Positions 42,385-50,549 are shown, counted from the first letter of the stretch. The stretch: 51,858 bases of DNA from Firmicutes bacterium CAG:95 (GCA_000438155.1 FR902869.1:1-51858); one strand, 5' to 3'. Notes: a model not told the origin generated them from the letters alone. Numbers and translations are program-made.

Positions 42385-42517
42385 GTAACTATTCAGTACA
42401 GGTCGAAGCATTTACTGCTGAGACCGTAAGAAAATGATTCAGTAATGCAAAATCCCATCGGCGAAGCCGATTTGGAATGGATTTTGCATCGTAACTGTGA
42501 AGGCACTGAACAGTTAC
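42385..42517 (+). mobile_element. 133-bp IS66-like MITE, copy 3, inside the flagellar operon
   Basis: The ends are GTAACTATTCAGTAC and its inverted match GCACTGAACAGTTAC. The flanks are a perfect 8-bp duplication, GAGAGCAG at 42377-42384 and 42518-42525. It has the same central stem-loop as the other copies and no open frame. It separates the second flgK from flgL, so its hairpin would be in the polycistronic message. Confidence 0.92.
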
Positions 42518-42625
42518 GAGAGCAGTTCAATATAGCTTCAGATATAACAGTCGGATTTTTACGGATATACGGAGTGATATCTTAATTATGGCGGAACGGA
42601 TTCCCCGAAAGGAGAAAGGTTTACT

Positions 42626-44182
42626 ATGAGAATTACGAATAAAATTATGCAGAACAATTCCTTATATAATATCAATAACAACAAGATTCTGCAGGATAAA
42701 TTAAGCACACAGATGTCTACCCAGAAGGCAATTACAAGACCTTCGGATGATCCGGTTGTGGCGATCCGCGCACTCCGCCTCCGGAGCAGTGTTTCCGAAC
42801 TGACCCAGTATTATAAGAAAAATGCACCGGATGCCCAGAGCTGGATTGAGGTAACCGGCAAGGGGCTGTCCACAGTAACCGATATCCTTACTGATATGAA
42901 TAGGCAGGCGAATAAAGGCGCTAACAAGGATTATACCTCCAGCGAGCTTTCCATTATTGTCAAGCAGCTGCAGTCTTTGAGAGACGAGTTTTATGCAACC
43001 GGAAATCTGGATTATGCCGGAAGATATGTATTCACCGGTTACCGGACCGATACCACCATGACCTTCACCAAGGGAGAAGTGGAAGAGACCAAACCGGACT
43101 ATGTGATCCATGAGCAGGGAACCATGGCAGATTTTGACAGTATTAATTACACCTATACTGCGAAGCTGGATGGTATGAATGCCAGTAATTATGACAAGAA
43201 TAATGTCATTGAACAGGACGTTGTGAATGGGGATATCCACAGAATCCGACTGGCGTATAATCAGGTAGAGCGCTTTGACGGCATTCAATTAGTGGATAAG
43301 GATGGCAAAAAGCAAACCTATACAGCCGATACGGTTTCCACCACGGCAGATCCGGATCCGTACAAGACCATTCAGGATGCTAATAAAGCCGGAACAAGCA
43401 AGATTGTATTTGTGCCGGAAACCGGAGAGGTTCTTTTCTCGGATAAAGCCTATGAAACAATGAATACCGCAGCCGGTGCAATTTCAGGCTCTGAAACCGA
43501 AATCCGCATGAATTATAAAAAGAGCAAATGGGAGGTTGGTGACCTTCGGCCGGAGCATTACTTTGCCTGTGAAGGAACGACAACCAAAAATGGTGTAACC
43601 AAGACGGTTTCCTATAATGAAGAGTATCTGGAAGGAAAGAAGGAAAAGCAGAGCATCGAATACGATGTGGGGTATAATCAGAAGATTGAAGTAAATACCA
43701 CCGCAGAGGAGGTGTTTAGCCATAGACTGGATCGTGATGTGGATGACCTGGTTACCGCCCTTGCATCCCTGGAAAAAATTGAGAGTACCTGGACAGATCT
43801 TAAGAAAGTATTATCCGGACTGGATGAAGGAACAGCGGATTACAAGGAGGTTCAGACGAAGCTGGAGGCAGCCGACAAGGCGTTCAGCTACATCCGCGAG
43901 AATATTCATGATCTCATGCAGCACACCATTACTTCCACACAGCAGTATCTGGATGATACGAATGTGGCAATTACCGATAACGGAACGAGAGAGTCCCGCC
44001 TTGACCTTATCAGCAACCGCCTGATGGATCAGCAGACCACTTTTAAGACACTGCAGTCCGAGAATGAAGACGTGGATATTGCAGACGTGACCATCCAGCT
44101 TACCAGTACAAAGCTGACATACGATGCGGCACTTATGGCAACCGGCAAGATTATGCAGACATCGCTCATGAACTATATCTAA
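42626..44182 (+). CDS. flgL: Flagellar hook-associated protein 3 (FlgL)
   Basis: A 518-residue junction protein joining FlgK to the flagellin filament. The N terminus MRITNKIMQNNSLYNINNN and the segment AITRPSDDPV are typical. The C terminus DVDIADVTIQLTSTKLTYDAAL is the flagellin-like helix. It is longer than most FlgL (about 300), with a variable central domain at about 140-360. GAAAGGAG precedes the ATG. It is followed by three hairpins and then fliW-csrA. Confidence 0.9.
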   Translation: MRITNKIMQNNSLYNINNNKILQDKLSTQMSTQKAITRPSDDPVVAIRALRLRSSVSELTQYYKKNAPDAQSWIEVTGKGLSTVTDILTDMNRQANKGANKDYTSSELSIIVKQLQSLRDEFYATGNLDYAGRYVFTGYRTDTTMTFTKGEVEETKPDYVIHEQGTMADFDSINYTYTAKLDGMNASNYDKNNVIEQDVVNGDIHRIRLAYNQVERFDGIQLVDKDGKKQTYTADTVSTTADPDPYKTIQDANKAGTSKIVFVPETGEVLFSDKAYETMNTAAGAISGSETEIRMNYKKSKWEVGDLRPEHYFACEGTTTKNGVTKTVSYNEEYLEGKKEKQSIEYDVGYNQKIEVNTTAEEVFSHRLDRDVDDLVTALASLEKIESTWTDLKKVLSGLDEGTADYKEVQTKLEAADKAFSYIRENIHDLMQHTITSTQQYLDDTNVAITDNGTRESRLDLISNRLMDQQTTFKTLQSENEDVDIADVTIQLTSTKLTYDAALMATGKIMQTSLMNYI

Positions 44183-44302
44183 TCATAAGTACTGGGAATC
44201 CGTACTTATGATTAGATGAGCTATAGATCGCACGGATTTGCAGAGGCAGATACCACTTTGAGGTGCAAATCCGGATCGGAAAATGCATCATCGCATTTTC
44301 CG
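44179..44302 (+). other. Three consecutive hairpins between flgL and fliW
   Basis: CTAATCATAAGTAC (44179-44192) pairs with GTACTTATGATTAG (44202-44215), with loop TGGGAATCC. CGGATTTGCA (44233) pairs with TGCAAATCCG (to 44273). CGGAAAATGC (44277) pairs with GCATTTTCCG (to 44302). None has a T-run. A GGA in the first loop could be a CsrA site. Confidence 0.6.
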
Positions 44303-44351
44303 ATTAGTCATACACATTATGAAACCGCGCGGAGCGCAGATGGGAGAAGTT

Positions 44352-44810
44352 ATGAATATTAAGACGAAAAATTTCGGAGAAATTACAATCGCAGATGAAA
44401 AGATCATTGAATTTCCGTCCGGAATCATTGGATTTCCGGAGCTTACCCAGTTTGCCCTGATTCATGACGAGGATAAGGGCGTAGGCGGTATCCACTGGCT
44501 GCAGTCCGTACAGGAACCAAATTTCGCAATGCCGGTTATGGATCCCCTTCTTGTGAAGGAAGACTATAATCCAACCGTAGAGGACGAGCTTTTAGCTCAG
44601 GTTGGCGATATTGTTCCGGAGGAGCTTCTGGTACTGGTTACGGTAACGGTTCCAAGCGACTTAACCAGGATGAGTGTGAATCTTTGCGGACCCATTGTAA
44701 TTAATTCGCTGACCCACAAGGCTGTCCAGATCATCGTAGAAGGGGAAGATTATCAGGTGAAATTCCCGATTTATGACATTCTTAAGAATAAGAAGAAAGC
44801 AGGTGAATAG
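44352..44810 (+). CDS. fliW: Flagellar assembly factor FliW
   Basis: A 152-residue protein that binds flagellin and, when free, sequesters CsrA, coupling filament assembly to flagellin translation. FPSGIIGFPELTQFALI (about 25-41) and the C-terminal VNLCGPIVINSLTHKAVQII are family signatures. ATG 44352 has GGGAG 5 bases upstream; ATG 44340 would add 4 residues. It is directly followed by csrA with no gap. Confidence 0.92.
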   Translation: MNIKTKNFGEITIADEKIIEFPSGIIGFPELTQFALIHDEDKGVGGIHWLQSVQEPNFAMPVMDPLLVKEDYNPTVEDELLAQVGDIVPEELLVLVTVTVPSDLTRMSVNLCGPIVINSLTHKAVQIIVEGEDYQVKFPIYDILKNKKKAGE

Positions 44811-45029
44811 ATGTTAGCTTTATCCAGAAAGAAGGGCGAATCCCTCGTACTTAGCAACAACATTGAAGTAACCGTTCTTGAAATCAAGGGCGAACAGGTA
44901 AAGCTGGGCATCACTGCACCGAAGGACGTTCCGATTTACCGTAAAGAAGTTTACACCCAGATCCAGGCAGCCAATGAAGCCGCGGTCGATACCGGCGGCA
45001 TGGCAGCGTTGAAGGATCTGTTGGGATAA
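44811..45029 (+). CDS. csrA: Carbon storage regulator CsrA
   Basis: A 72-residue RNA-binding translational regulator. MLALSRKKGESLVL and VTVLEIKGEQVKLGI form the beta strands, and APKDVPIYRKEVY carries the Arg that contacts GGA motifs. The ATG abuts the fliW stop, so synthesis is coupled. In Firmicutes the main target is the flagellin message (hag). A terminator follows. Confidence 0.95.
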   Translation: MLALSRKKGESLVLSNNIEVTVLEIKGEQVKLGITAPKDVPIYRKEVYTQIQAANEAAVDTGGMAALKDLLG

Positions 45030-45066
45030 AACCGAAAACAGAAATAAGAATCATACCTGCAGATTT

Positions 45067-45115
45067 AAAACTTCTATGCTCGAAGTACAGTAAAGCATAG
45101 AAGTTTTTATTTTGC
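45067..45115 (+). terminator. Rho-independent terminator after csrA
   Basis: AAAACTTCTATGCT (45067-45080) pairs with AGCATAGAAGTTTT (45094-45107), followed by a T-rich tract. Confidence 0.88.
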
Positions 45116-45146
45116 AGCGTAACCATGAGGGGATTGGACGACTATG

Positions 45147-45647
45147 TTATTTTCGGGATCTTACATCAAAAATCTGTCCACGATATTTCTGCAGAACGGT
45201 ACGCAGCAGCATACCTAAGACACCGCAGGAAATAATCTCTCCGATACCGACAGTGAGCATGAAGTAATAGATAGCACCTTCCGCATGATAAACATAGGCC
45301 AGTACGAAGGGGACGATGATGGTGTTCGCAATAATGGGAGGGAGTGGAGCCAGCCATTTTGCTTTATTACGCAGAAGCCAGGTGCCGGCTGCACCGATCA
45401 GCGTGGCAATACTTCCGAAGATAATGTCTAACAGCATGCATCCGGTCAGGGTATTACTGATAATGCAGCCTAAGAATAATCCGGGTATAGCGGCAGGGGT
45501 GAATACGGGAAGAATGGTCAGGGCTTCTGAGAAGCGGACCTGAATGGCATAGTTTGCCAGTCCCAAAGCGTTGGCTAACAGGGTCAGCACAACATAGAGA
45601 GCAGCGATCACTGCCCCGTGTACGAGGTACAATACTTTTTTGTTCAT
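45147..45647 (-). CDS. queT: QueT, queuosine-precursor ECF transporter substrate-binding subunit
   Basis: A 166-residue membrane S-component with about six hydrophobic segments, expected to import preQ1 or queuine for tRNA queuosine with a shared ECF module encoded elsewhere. LANYAIQVRFSEALTILPVF (about 30-49) and the IIPGLFLGC-like segment are typical of QueT. AAAGGAG lies directly upstream, inside the tail of a preQ1-I riboswitch, which supports both calls. Confidence 0.9.
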   Translation of the reverse strand: MNKKVLYLVHGAVIAALYVVLTLLANALGLANYAIQVRFSEALTILPVFTPAAIPGLFLGCIISNTLTGCMLLDIIFGSIATLIGAAGTWLLRNKAKWLAPLPPIIANTIIVPFVLAYVYHAEGAIYYFMLTVGIGEIISCGVLGMLLRTVLQKYRGQIFDVRSRK

Positions 45648-45658
45648 TTGTTTTCTCC

Positions 45659-45698
45659 TTTAGTTTTGTTTTACGAGTGGAAGGTCTCGAACACTCGA
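45659..45698 (-). promoter_or_regulatory. PreQ1-I riboswitch controlling queT
   Basis: On the minus strand CGAGTG pairs with CACTCG around TTCGAGACCTTC. An A-rich tail, TAAAACAAAACTAA, runs straight into the AGGAG Shine-Dalgarno of queT. Stem, TTC-rich loop and an AACTAA tail that folds back are the preQ1-I pattern. Ligand binding would hide the ribosome site. Confidence 0.8.
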
Positions 45699-45922
45699 TA
45701 TAAATAGCTTGTATAACATATCACATTACAGTCAGGATTGCAAGAGAAAACGCGAACATATGAGCAGCGCCTATGAGCAGCGCACAGGAATGGTACTGTT
45801 AATGAAATTTCTATAATGAATAAATGTTTCATGATAATCTTTTGAGACTACAAATATCATAAATTAAAGAACAGTTATAATTTGTGAACCGTTAAAAATA
45901 CATTCCGTGGTTCGAAATTCAA

Positions 45923-45951
45923 TAGACATTATTTTCGTTATATGATATACT
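45923..45951 (+). promoter_or_regulatory. Sigma-A promoter for the HTH-glf operon
   Basis: TAGACA (45923-45928), 17 bases, TATACT (45946-45951). The 5' leader is about 93 bases. The 403-base gap before the HTH gene also holds the queT riboswitch and a 13-bp tandem repeat (CTATGAGCAGCGC-like, near 45759 and 45772). Nothing else was seen there. Confidence 0.7.
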
Positions 45952-46050
45952 AGCCGTGCGAAATGCATAAGATTTGATCAGATGCATTTGAGTCTGCATG
46001 TGGTTTGCAGAACACCTATCTATTATTTTACATTTAATGGAGGCTATGAA

Positions 46051-46386
46051 ATGACGAAAGCAGAGATTTTAAAGGCAGAGATTTTAAAGCAGTATAAGAG
46101 CGTGAGACAGTTCGCAATTGATATGGAGATTCCTTACAGTACACTGGTAACTGCACTGGACAGAGGAATTGAAGGAATGGCATACGGTACAGTGATCCGT
46201 ATCTGTGATAAATTAAGTCTGAATCCGGTAGACTTTTCTTCTTTGGAGAAGGGAGAGGTTCTTGGTGAGAAGCTGCTTGAGAACAGAGTAATGCAGTATT
46301 ACATCCAGTTAAATAAGAGAGGACGCAAGAAGATCCTTGAAATGATGGAGGATTATGTCCAGCTTGACAAGTACAAGGAGGCTTAA
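46051..46386 (+). CDS. XRE-like helix-turn-helix protein coupled to glf
   Basis: A 111-residue protein with a helix-turn-helix at about 12-60 (SVRQFAIDMEIPYSTLVTAL, then YGTVIRICDKLSLNPVDF) and a helical C terminus. TGGAGG precedes the ATG. The first codons are an exact 15-base duplication giving AEILK twice. Its TAA overlaps the ATG of glf (TAATG), so the pair is translationally coupled. The regulatory target is unknown. Confidence 0.78.
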   Translation: MTKAEILKAEILKQYKSVRQFAIDMEIPYSTLVTALDRGIEGMAYGTVIRICDKLSLNPVDFSSLEKGEVLGEKLLENRVMQYYIQLNKRGRKKILEMMEDYVQLDKYKEA

Positions 46387-47519
46387 TGAATAAGCATTAC
46401 GATTATCTGATCGTAGGGGCCGGGCTGTTTGGCTCGGTCTTTTCTTACGAGATGAGACAAAAGGGGAAAACGTGCCTTGTGATTGACAAGAGGGATCATC
46501 TGGCAGGTAATATTTATACACGCGAAGTGCGTGGAATTCAGGTGCATGAATATGGGGCACATATTTTCCATACCTCGAATCGAAAGGTCTGGAATTATGT
46601 GCAGCAGTTTGCGGAGTTTAATCATTTTGTAAATTCGCCGATGGCAATTTATAAGAATGAGATCTATAATCTTCCATTTAATATGAATACGTTCAGTAAG
46701 CTCTGGGGGATTAAGACACCTGCCGAAGCAAAGGCGAAAATCGAAGAACAGATCGCAGAGCTGGCTGTTGATGAACCGCAGAATCTGGAAGAGCAGGCAT
46801 TGAAGCTTGCCGGCCGGGATGTCTATGAGAAGCTGGTGAAGGGTTATACCGAGAAGCAGTGGGGAAGAGAGTGCCGTGAGCTTCCTGCCTTTATTATTAA
46901 ACGTCTTCCGCTGCGCTTTACTTATGATAATAATTACTTTACCGATCGTTATCAGGGAATTCCGATGGGCGGTTATACCGCTATGATTGAGAAGATGCTT
47001 AACGGAACCGAGGTTCGCCTCAATACCGAATATCGTTCCTTTGTGAAGGAACAGGAGACAGCCCTTGCAAACGGAGCAGATGCCATCACCTATGATAAAG
47101 TGCTTTATACCGGAATGATTGATGAGTATTTCGACTATTCCCTTGGCAATCTGGAATATCGTTCCCTGTATTTTGAGCAGGAGGACATGCCGGAATGTGA
47201 CAACTATCAGGGCAATGCCGTGATCAATTACACCGAGCGTGAAGTTCCCTACACCCGGATCATAGAGCATAAGCATTTTGAGTTCGGGAAGGGAGCGGGA
47301 ACATTCATTACCCGTGAGTATCCGGCTGACTGGCGTTCTGGTGACGAACCGTATTATCCTGTCAACAATGAACGGAACAATACGTTATACGAGAAATATA
47401 AGGAGCTTGCTTTGAAAGAGAAGAATGTTTTGTTTGGCGGCCGCCTTGGCCAGTATAAGTATTATGACATGGATAAAGTCATTGAAGCTGCATGGGAAAT
47501 GTGTGAAGCACAGAATTGA
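46386..47519 (+). CDS. glf: UDP-galactopyranose mutase
   Basis: A 377-residue FAD enzyme that converts UDP-galactopyranose to UDP-galactofuranose for surface glycans. YLIVGAGLFGS (8-18) is the FAD-binding loop. EYGAHIFHTSN (about 55-65), the loop NLPFNMNTF, KQWGRE and the late RITREYPAD-type segment are diagnostic. It is coupled to the HTH gene and flanked by flagellar genes, suggesting a role in surface or flagellar glycan supply, which is inference. Confidence 0.93.
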   Translation: MNKHYDYLIVGAGLFGSVFSYEMRQKGKTCLVIDKRDHLAGNIYTREVRGIQVHEYGAHIFHTSNRKVWNYVQQFAEFNHFVNSPMAIYKNEIYNLPFNMNTFSKLWGIKTPAEAKAKIEEQIAELAVDEPQNLEEQALKLAGRDVYEKLVKGYTEKQWGRECRELPAFIIKRLPLRFTYDNNYFTDRYQGIPMGGYTAMIEKMLNGTEVRLNTEYRSFVKEQETALANGADAITYDKVLYTGMIDEYFDYSLGNLEYRSLYFEQEDMPECDNYQGNAVINYTEREVPYTRIIEHKHFEFGKGAGTFITREYPADWRSGDEPYYPVNNERNNTLYEKYKELALKEKNVLFGGRLGQYKYYDMDKVIEAAWEMCEAQN

Positions 47520-47549
47520 TTTGATGGAACTGACTTAATTATCAAAACA

Positions 47550-47614
47550 GCTCAGAAGACAAAAAATGACAGGCAGACCTTTGGCGAGGCTGCCTGTCAT
47601 TTTTTCTTCTGAGC
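47550..47614. terminator. Long bidirectional terminator between glf and the FliD-like gene
   Basis: GCTCAGAAGA and AAAAAATGACAGGCAG pair with CTGCCTGTCATTTTTT and TCTTCTGAGC, a stem of about 26 bp with one mismatch. T-runs occur on both strands, suiting the convergent genes. Confidence 0.9.
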
Positions 47615-47647
47615 GTCCGTCTGATTCTACCTATACTTAAGTCAATT

Positions 47648-48958
47648 CTAACAATAACTATTAAACAACATCCCACTATAATTACTGGTTACATACGGCG
47701 ACGAGAAATTATGTCCGGGATTCTTATAAGCCACAATAGTCTTATCAATATACTCCATTGGATTCAGCGAAATCTGATTCGTCTTCCGCAATACGGCATT
47801 CGTAAAGTCCTTCATGTTCGAAAGAGAAGAAAAATCCTCGTCTGAAAGAATTCCCTGATGAAATGCGTTTTCGTCCATGGATAACTGTCCGTCTTCTTCG
47901 AAGGACACCCCAAGCTTTGCAAGTCCCGGAAGATAATGGGCAGACATTCGTTTCATTTCGCCGATCAGCTGGCTGCTCTTCGGATGAAGCTCCTGATATT
48001 GTGCGGCAGAACGGATGAAGGAATTGTAGCCGCCAATCAGATTACCGACATTCTCGGTTAAGGACTCAAGGTCGGTCTTCAATCCAATGGTAGAAGCATC
48101 CCCGTCTGCTGTGTGAACACCCTTCAGGGTCAGTTCATAAGTATTATCAATCGTAAAGTGGTTCGTGGATGCAGTTCGCGGTTCTCCGTTTAACAGGAAT
48201 TCTGCATTGGAGGGCTTGCGGGAAACAAAGTCAAGACCAAGGTAATCCACGGTTCCTGCAATCTTACTGGTATGATTGTCGGATACATGAAAAATGGTAT
48301 CACGTCCGGCCTTTACACCATCGGAAGAAGAGGTCAGGCGCAGAGCACTGTTGCCCTTGCCATCTTCCAGAATATCGGCATTAACACCGATATCTGCTTT
48401 ATTAATCAGCCGGGAAAGACGTTCCTGGACATCCCGGTTCGTCTCACCTTCGTGAATATTATACTGAAACTCATAGCTGAGATCATTAATCGTAATGTCA
48501 AAAGAGTAGGTGTCCGGAGAAAGGCTGATTTTGTTGTCGGAAGGAAGAATGGTTCCGAGATTCTCCTGACTGGTTGCAAGTCCGGTTACTTCGATTGTAA
48601 AGGAAGGAACTTCGGTATTTCCGTCCGGCTCACCAATATAGGAAGCATCGACCATATCCGGATTGCTGGAATAAGCCGTTTTCTTCTGGAACATTTCGTC
48701 ATCTCCGACACCACCCAAGGAAACAATGGTGTTACGCAGGAGACGGGCATTTTCTTTTAAACCCACTGCAAATTCACGGGATTCTTTACTTGTATCAAAA
48801 AGATACAGGGGAGCGTCTTTGTTTAATTTGACCATGGAGTTATAGATACTGCGAAGCTCACTCTTCTTATGCGTGTCGTACTGTGAAGAAGTCTTCTTTG
48901 GCGCATAAGTTGTCAGATAATGGTTATAGACGGTATTCATGATCGAATTGTATGCCAT
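47648..48958 (-). CDS. FliD-like flagellar cap / hook-associated protein 2
   Basis: A 436-residue protein. Residues about 260-340 (YELTLKGVHTADGDASTIGL then LTENVGNLIGGYNSFIRSA) match the C-terminal FliD domain, and the end YVTSNYSGMLFNSYC is typical of FliD-like proteins in this family of bacteria. It is shorter than FliD and lacks an obvious N-terminal FliD helix, so a second, divergent cap protein is possible. AAAGGAGGGGG precedes the ATG. Bases 48959-49195 upstream hold no gene and no clear sigma-28 site. Confidence 0.75.
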   Translation of the reverse strand: MAYNSIMNTVYNHYLTTYAPKKTSSQYDTHKKSELRSIYNSMVKLNKDAPLYLFDTSKESREFAVGLKENARLLRNTIVSLGGVGDDEMFQKKTAYSSNPDMVDASYIGEPDGNTEVPSFTIEVTGLATSQENLGTILPSDNKISLSPDTYSFDITINDLSYEFQYNIHEGETNRDVQERLSRLINKADIGVNADILEDGKGNSALRLTSSSDGVKAGRDTIFHVSDNHTSKIAGTVDYLGLDFVSRKPSNAEFLLNGEPRTASTNHFTIDNTYELTLKGVHTADGDASTIGLKTDLESLTENVGNLIGGYNSFIRSAAQYQELHPKSSQLIGEMKRMSAHYLPGLAKLGVSFEEDGQLSMDENAFHQGILSDEDFSSLSNMKDFTNAVLRKTNQISLNPMEYIDKTIVAYKNPGHNFSSPYVTSNYSGMLFNSYC

Positions 48959-49195
48959 AACTGCCCCCTCCTTTCATCCGTGAATATGATGCACCGGTTC
49001 GGCCGTGCAGAAATAATTGTGTCATTTGACTGATTATTTCCATGGTCTGTAAGATACTTGCAAATAGGAACCATCCGTGTTATATTTACAAAGTCAATAA
49101 TATGCATCAGGGCATTAAACCTACTTTTATGAATAAAGTGTAGCACGGTAAAGCGTAGATTTCAAGTAGTGCATTGGAACTATCAGTTCCTAATT

Positions 49196-49383
49196 GTAAC
49201 AGTTCAGCCCTGCCCATTCATAAGCTGCCGGATTGTACAGATTGGCTAACCAATATACGTGTTTTCCGGCAGCTTATTTCATGTCGGGCGTCCGCCCTAT
49301 AGAAATGATTGTATAAGCTGCCCTTAGTGAGCAAGCTCCCACGGTCATCTTGCACAATCATTTCTGCACGGCTGAACTGTTAC
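49196..49383. mobile_element. 188-bp GTAAC-ended element upstream of rpmG
   Basis: The ends GTAACAGTTCAGCCCTGC and GCACGGCTGAACTGTTAC are inverted repeats with one mismatch. Inside are two stems: TAAGCTGCCGGA (49221) with TCCGGCAGCTTA (49265), and AGAAATGATTGT (49301) with ACAATCATTTCT (49354). The flanks TCCTAATT and ATTTTATT agree at only 4 of 8 bases, so it is probably older. No open frame is present. Confidence 0.75.
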
Positions 49384-49411
49384 ATTTTATTTGGAAATAT
49401 CAGCTTTTGTA

Positions 49412-49440
49412 TTGACGAAAGGACTTGACTGTGTTATAGT
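49412..49440 (+). promoter_or_regulatory. Sigma-A promoter for rpmG-secE-nusG
   Basis: TTGACG (49412-49417), 17 bases, TATAGT (49435-49440). It lies 28 bases after the 188-bp element. Confidence 0.8.
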
Positions 49441-49511
49441 TATCAAACGAGATGCAATTTAGGTCTTTTTTTTGTGCTTAAAATTCGGATATTAGAATGG
49501 AGGAATAGAGA

Positions 49512-49661
49512 ATGCGTACGAAGATCACATTGGCTTGTACAGAGTGTAAGCAGCGTAACTACAACACTACGAAGGATAAGAAGAATCATCCGGACAGAAT
49601 GGAAACCAAGAAATATTGTAGATTCTGCAAAACTCATACTTTACACAAGGAAACCAAATAA
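49512..49661 (+). CDS. rpmG: 50S ribosomal protein L33
   Basis: A 49-residue ribosomal protein. CTEC and CRFC are the two zinc-binding pairs, so this is the zinc-dependent form. MRTKITLACTECKQRNY is the family start. AATGGAGG lies about 10 bases before the ATG. It leads secE and nusG as usual in Firmicutes. Confidence 0.95.
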   Translation: MRTKITLACTECKQRNYNTTKDKKNHPDRMETKKYCRFCKTHTLHKETK

Positions 49662-49688
49662 TTACGCTGTTGTTTGAAAGGAGTTATC

Positions 49689-49898
49689 ATGGCAGAATCC
49701 GCAAAGAATGAAAAGACAAAGAAACCTGGTTTTTTCAAAGGCGTTAAGGCTGAGTATAAGAAGATCTCATGGCCTGATAAAGACTCACTCGTTAAGCAGT
49801 CTGTTGCAGTTGTGTGCATTTCCGTGGTAGTAGCAGCTATTATTGCGGTGCTTGACGTTGCAATGCAGTACGGCGTTAATTTCCTGACAAATCTGTAG
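49689..49898 (+). CDS. secE: Preprotein translocase subunit SecE
   Basis: A 69-residue membrane protein of the SecYEG channel. The amphipathic EYKKISWPDKDSLVKQS (about 22-38) precedes one transmembrane helix. AAAGGAG lies 7 bases before ATG 49689; a TTG start 15 bases earlier is not favoured. Confidence 0.95.
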   Translation: MAESAKNEKTKKPGFFKGVKAEYKKISWPDKDSLVKQSVAVVCISVVVAAIIAVLDVAMQYGVNFLTNL

Positions 49899-49912
49899 AA
49901 TGAGGTGAATGT

Positions 49913-50431
49913 ATGGCAGAAGCAAACTGGTATGTAGTACACACCTATTCAGGATATGAGAATAAGGTTAAGGCTAATATTGAAAAGACCATTGAGAACA
50001 GACATTTAGAGGAAGAGATTTTGGAAGTCCGTGTTCCGATGCAGGACGTTGTTGAAATGAAGAACGGCGCACGCAAGACGGTTCAGAAGAAGATGTTCCC
50101 GGGATATGTTCTGATTAACATGGTAATGAATGACGATACCTGGTATGTTGTCCGCAATACCAGAGGCGTAACCGGATTTGTGGGACCCGGAAGCAAGCCG
50201 GTTCCGTTATCCGAGGCAGAAATGAAGCCGCTTGGAATCAAGGTTGAGAACATCTCTGTAGATTTCAAAGAGGGCGATACCATTGCGGTTGTTGCGGGTG
50301 TCTGGAAGGATACCGTTGGTGTGGTTCAGAGGATGGACTACAGCAAACAGACAGCAACCATCAATGTAGAACTGTTCGGCAGGGAAACACCTGTCGAGAT
50401 CAGCTTCGCAGAAGTAAGACTTATGTCTTAG
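49913..50431 (+). CDS. nusG: Transcription elongation factor NusG
   Basis: A 172-residue factor that binds RNA polymerase and couples it to Rho and ribosomes. WYVVHTYSGYENKVK starts the NGN domain, MFPGYVLINM follows, and the KOW domain with EGDTIAVVAGVWKDTVG lies near 126. GAGGTG precedes the ATG, 14 bases after secE. A hairpin with a T-run follows the stop. Confidence 0.96.
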   Translation: MAEANWYVVHTYSGYENKVKANIEKTIENRHLEEEILEVRVPMQDVVEMKNGARKTVQKKMFPGYVLINMVMNDDTWYVVRNTRGVTGFVGPGSKPVPLSEAEMKPLGIKVENISVDFKEGDTIAVVAGVWKDTVGVVQRMDYSKQTATINVELFGRETPVEISFAEVRLMS

Positions 50432-50549
50432 AAGAACCTGTATATGCAGGTCTTCATGAAACATTTTTTATAGGCTCACGTCTGTGAGCCGTGGAAGCAG
50501 GGAAACCTGCGCCATACCACAATGCAAGGTGCTCTTTTTCCTGGAGCAC
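50431..50549 (+). promoter_or_regulatory. Structured leader between nusG and rplK
   Basis: GAAGA..CCTG pairs with CAGG..TCTTC (50431-50455), followed by a T-run, giving a possible attenuator. Then come GGCTCAC/GTGAGCC (50473-50490), GTGG plus GCAGG-GAAA-CCTGC closed by CCAC (50491-50520), and GTGCTC/GAGCAC (50529-50549). The position suits autogenous control by L1, but I cannot match the L1 site by eye. Confidence 0.55.

Noticed and set aside
48959..49195. Sigma-28 promoter for the FliD-like gene
   Set aside because: TAAA motifs occur on the minus strand, but none is followed at 15 bases by a good GCCGATAA.
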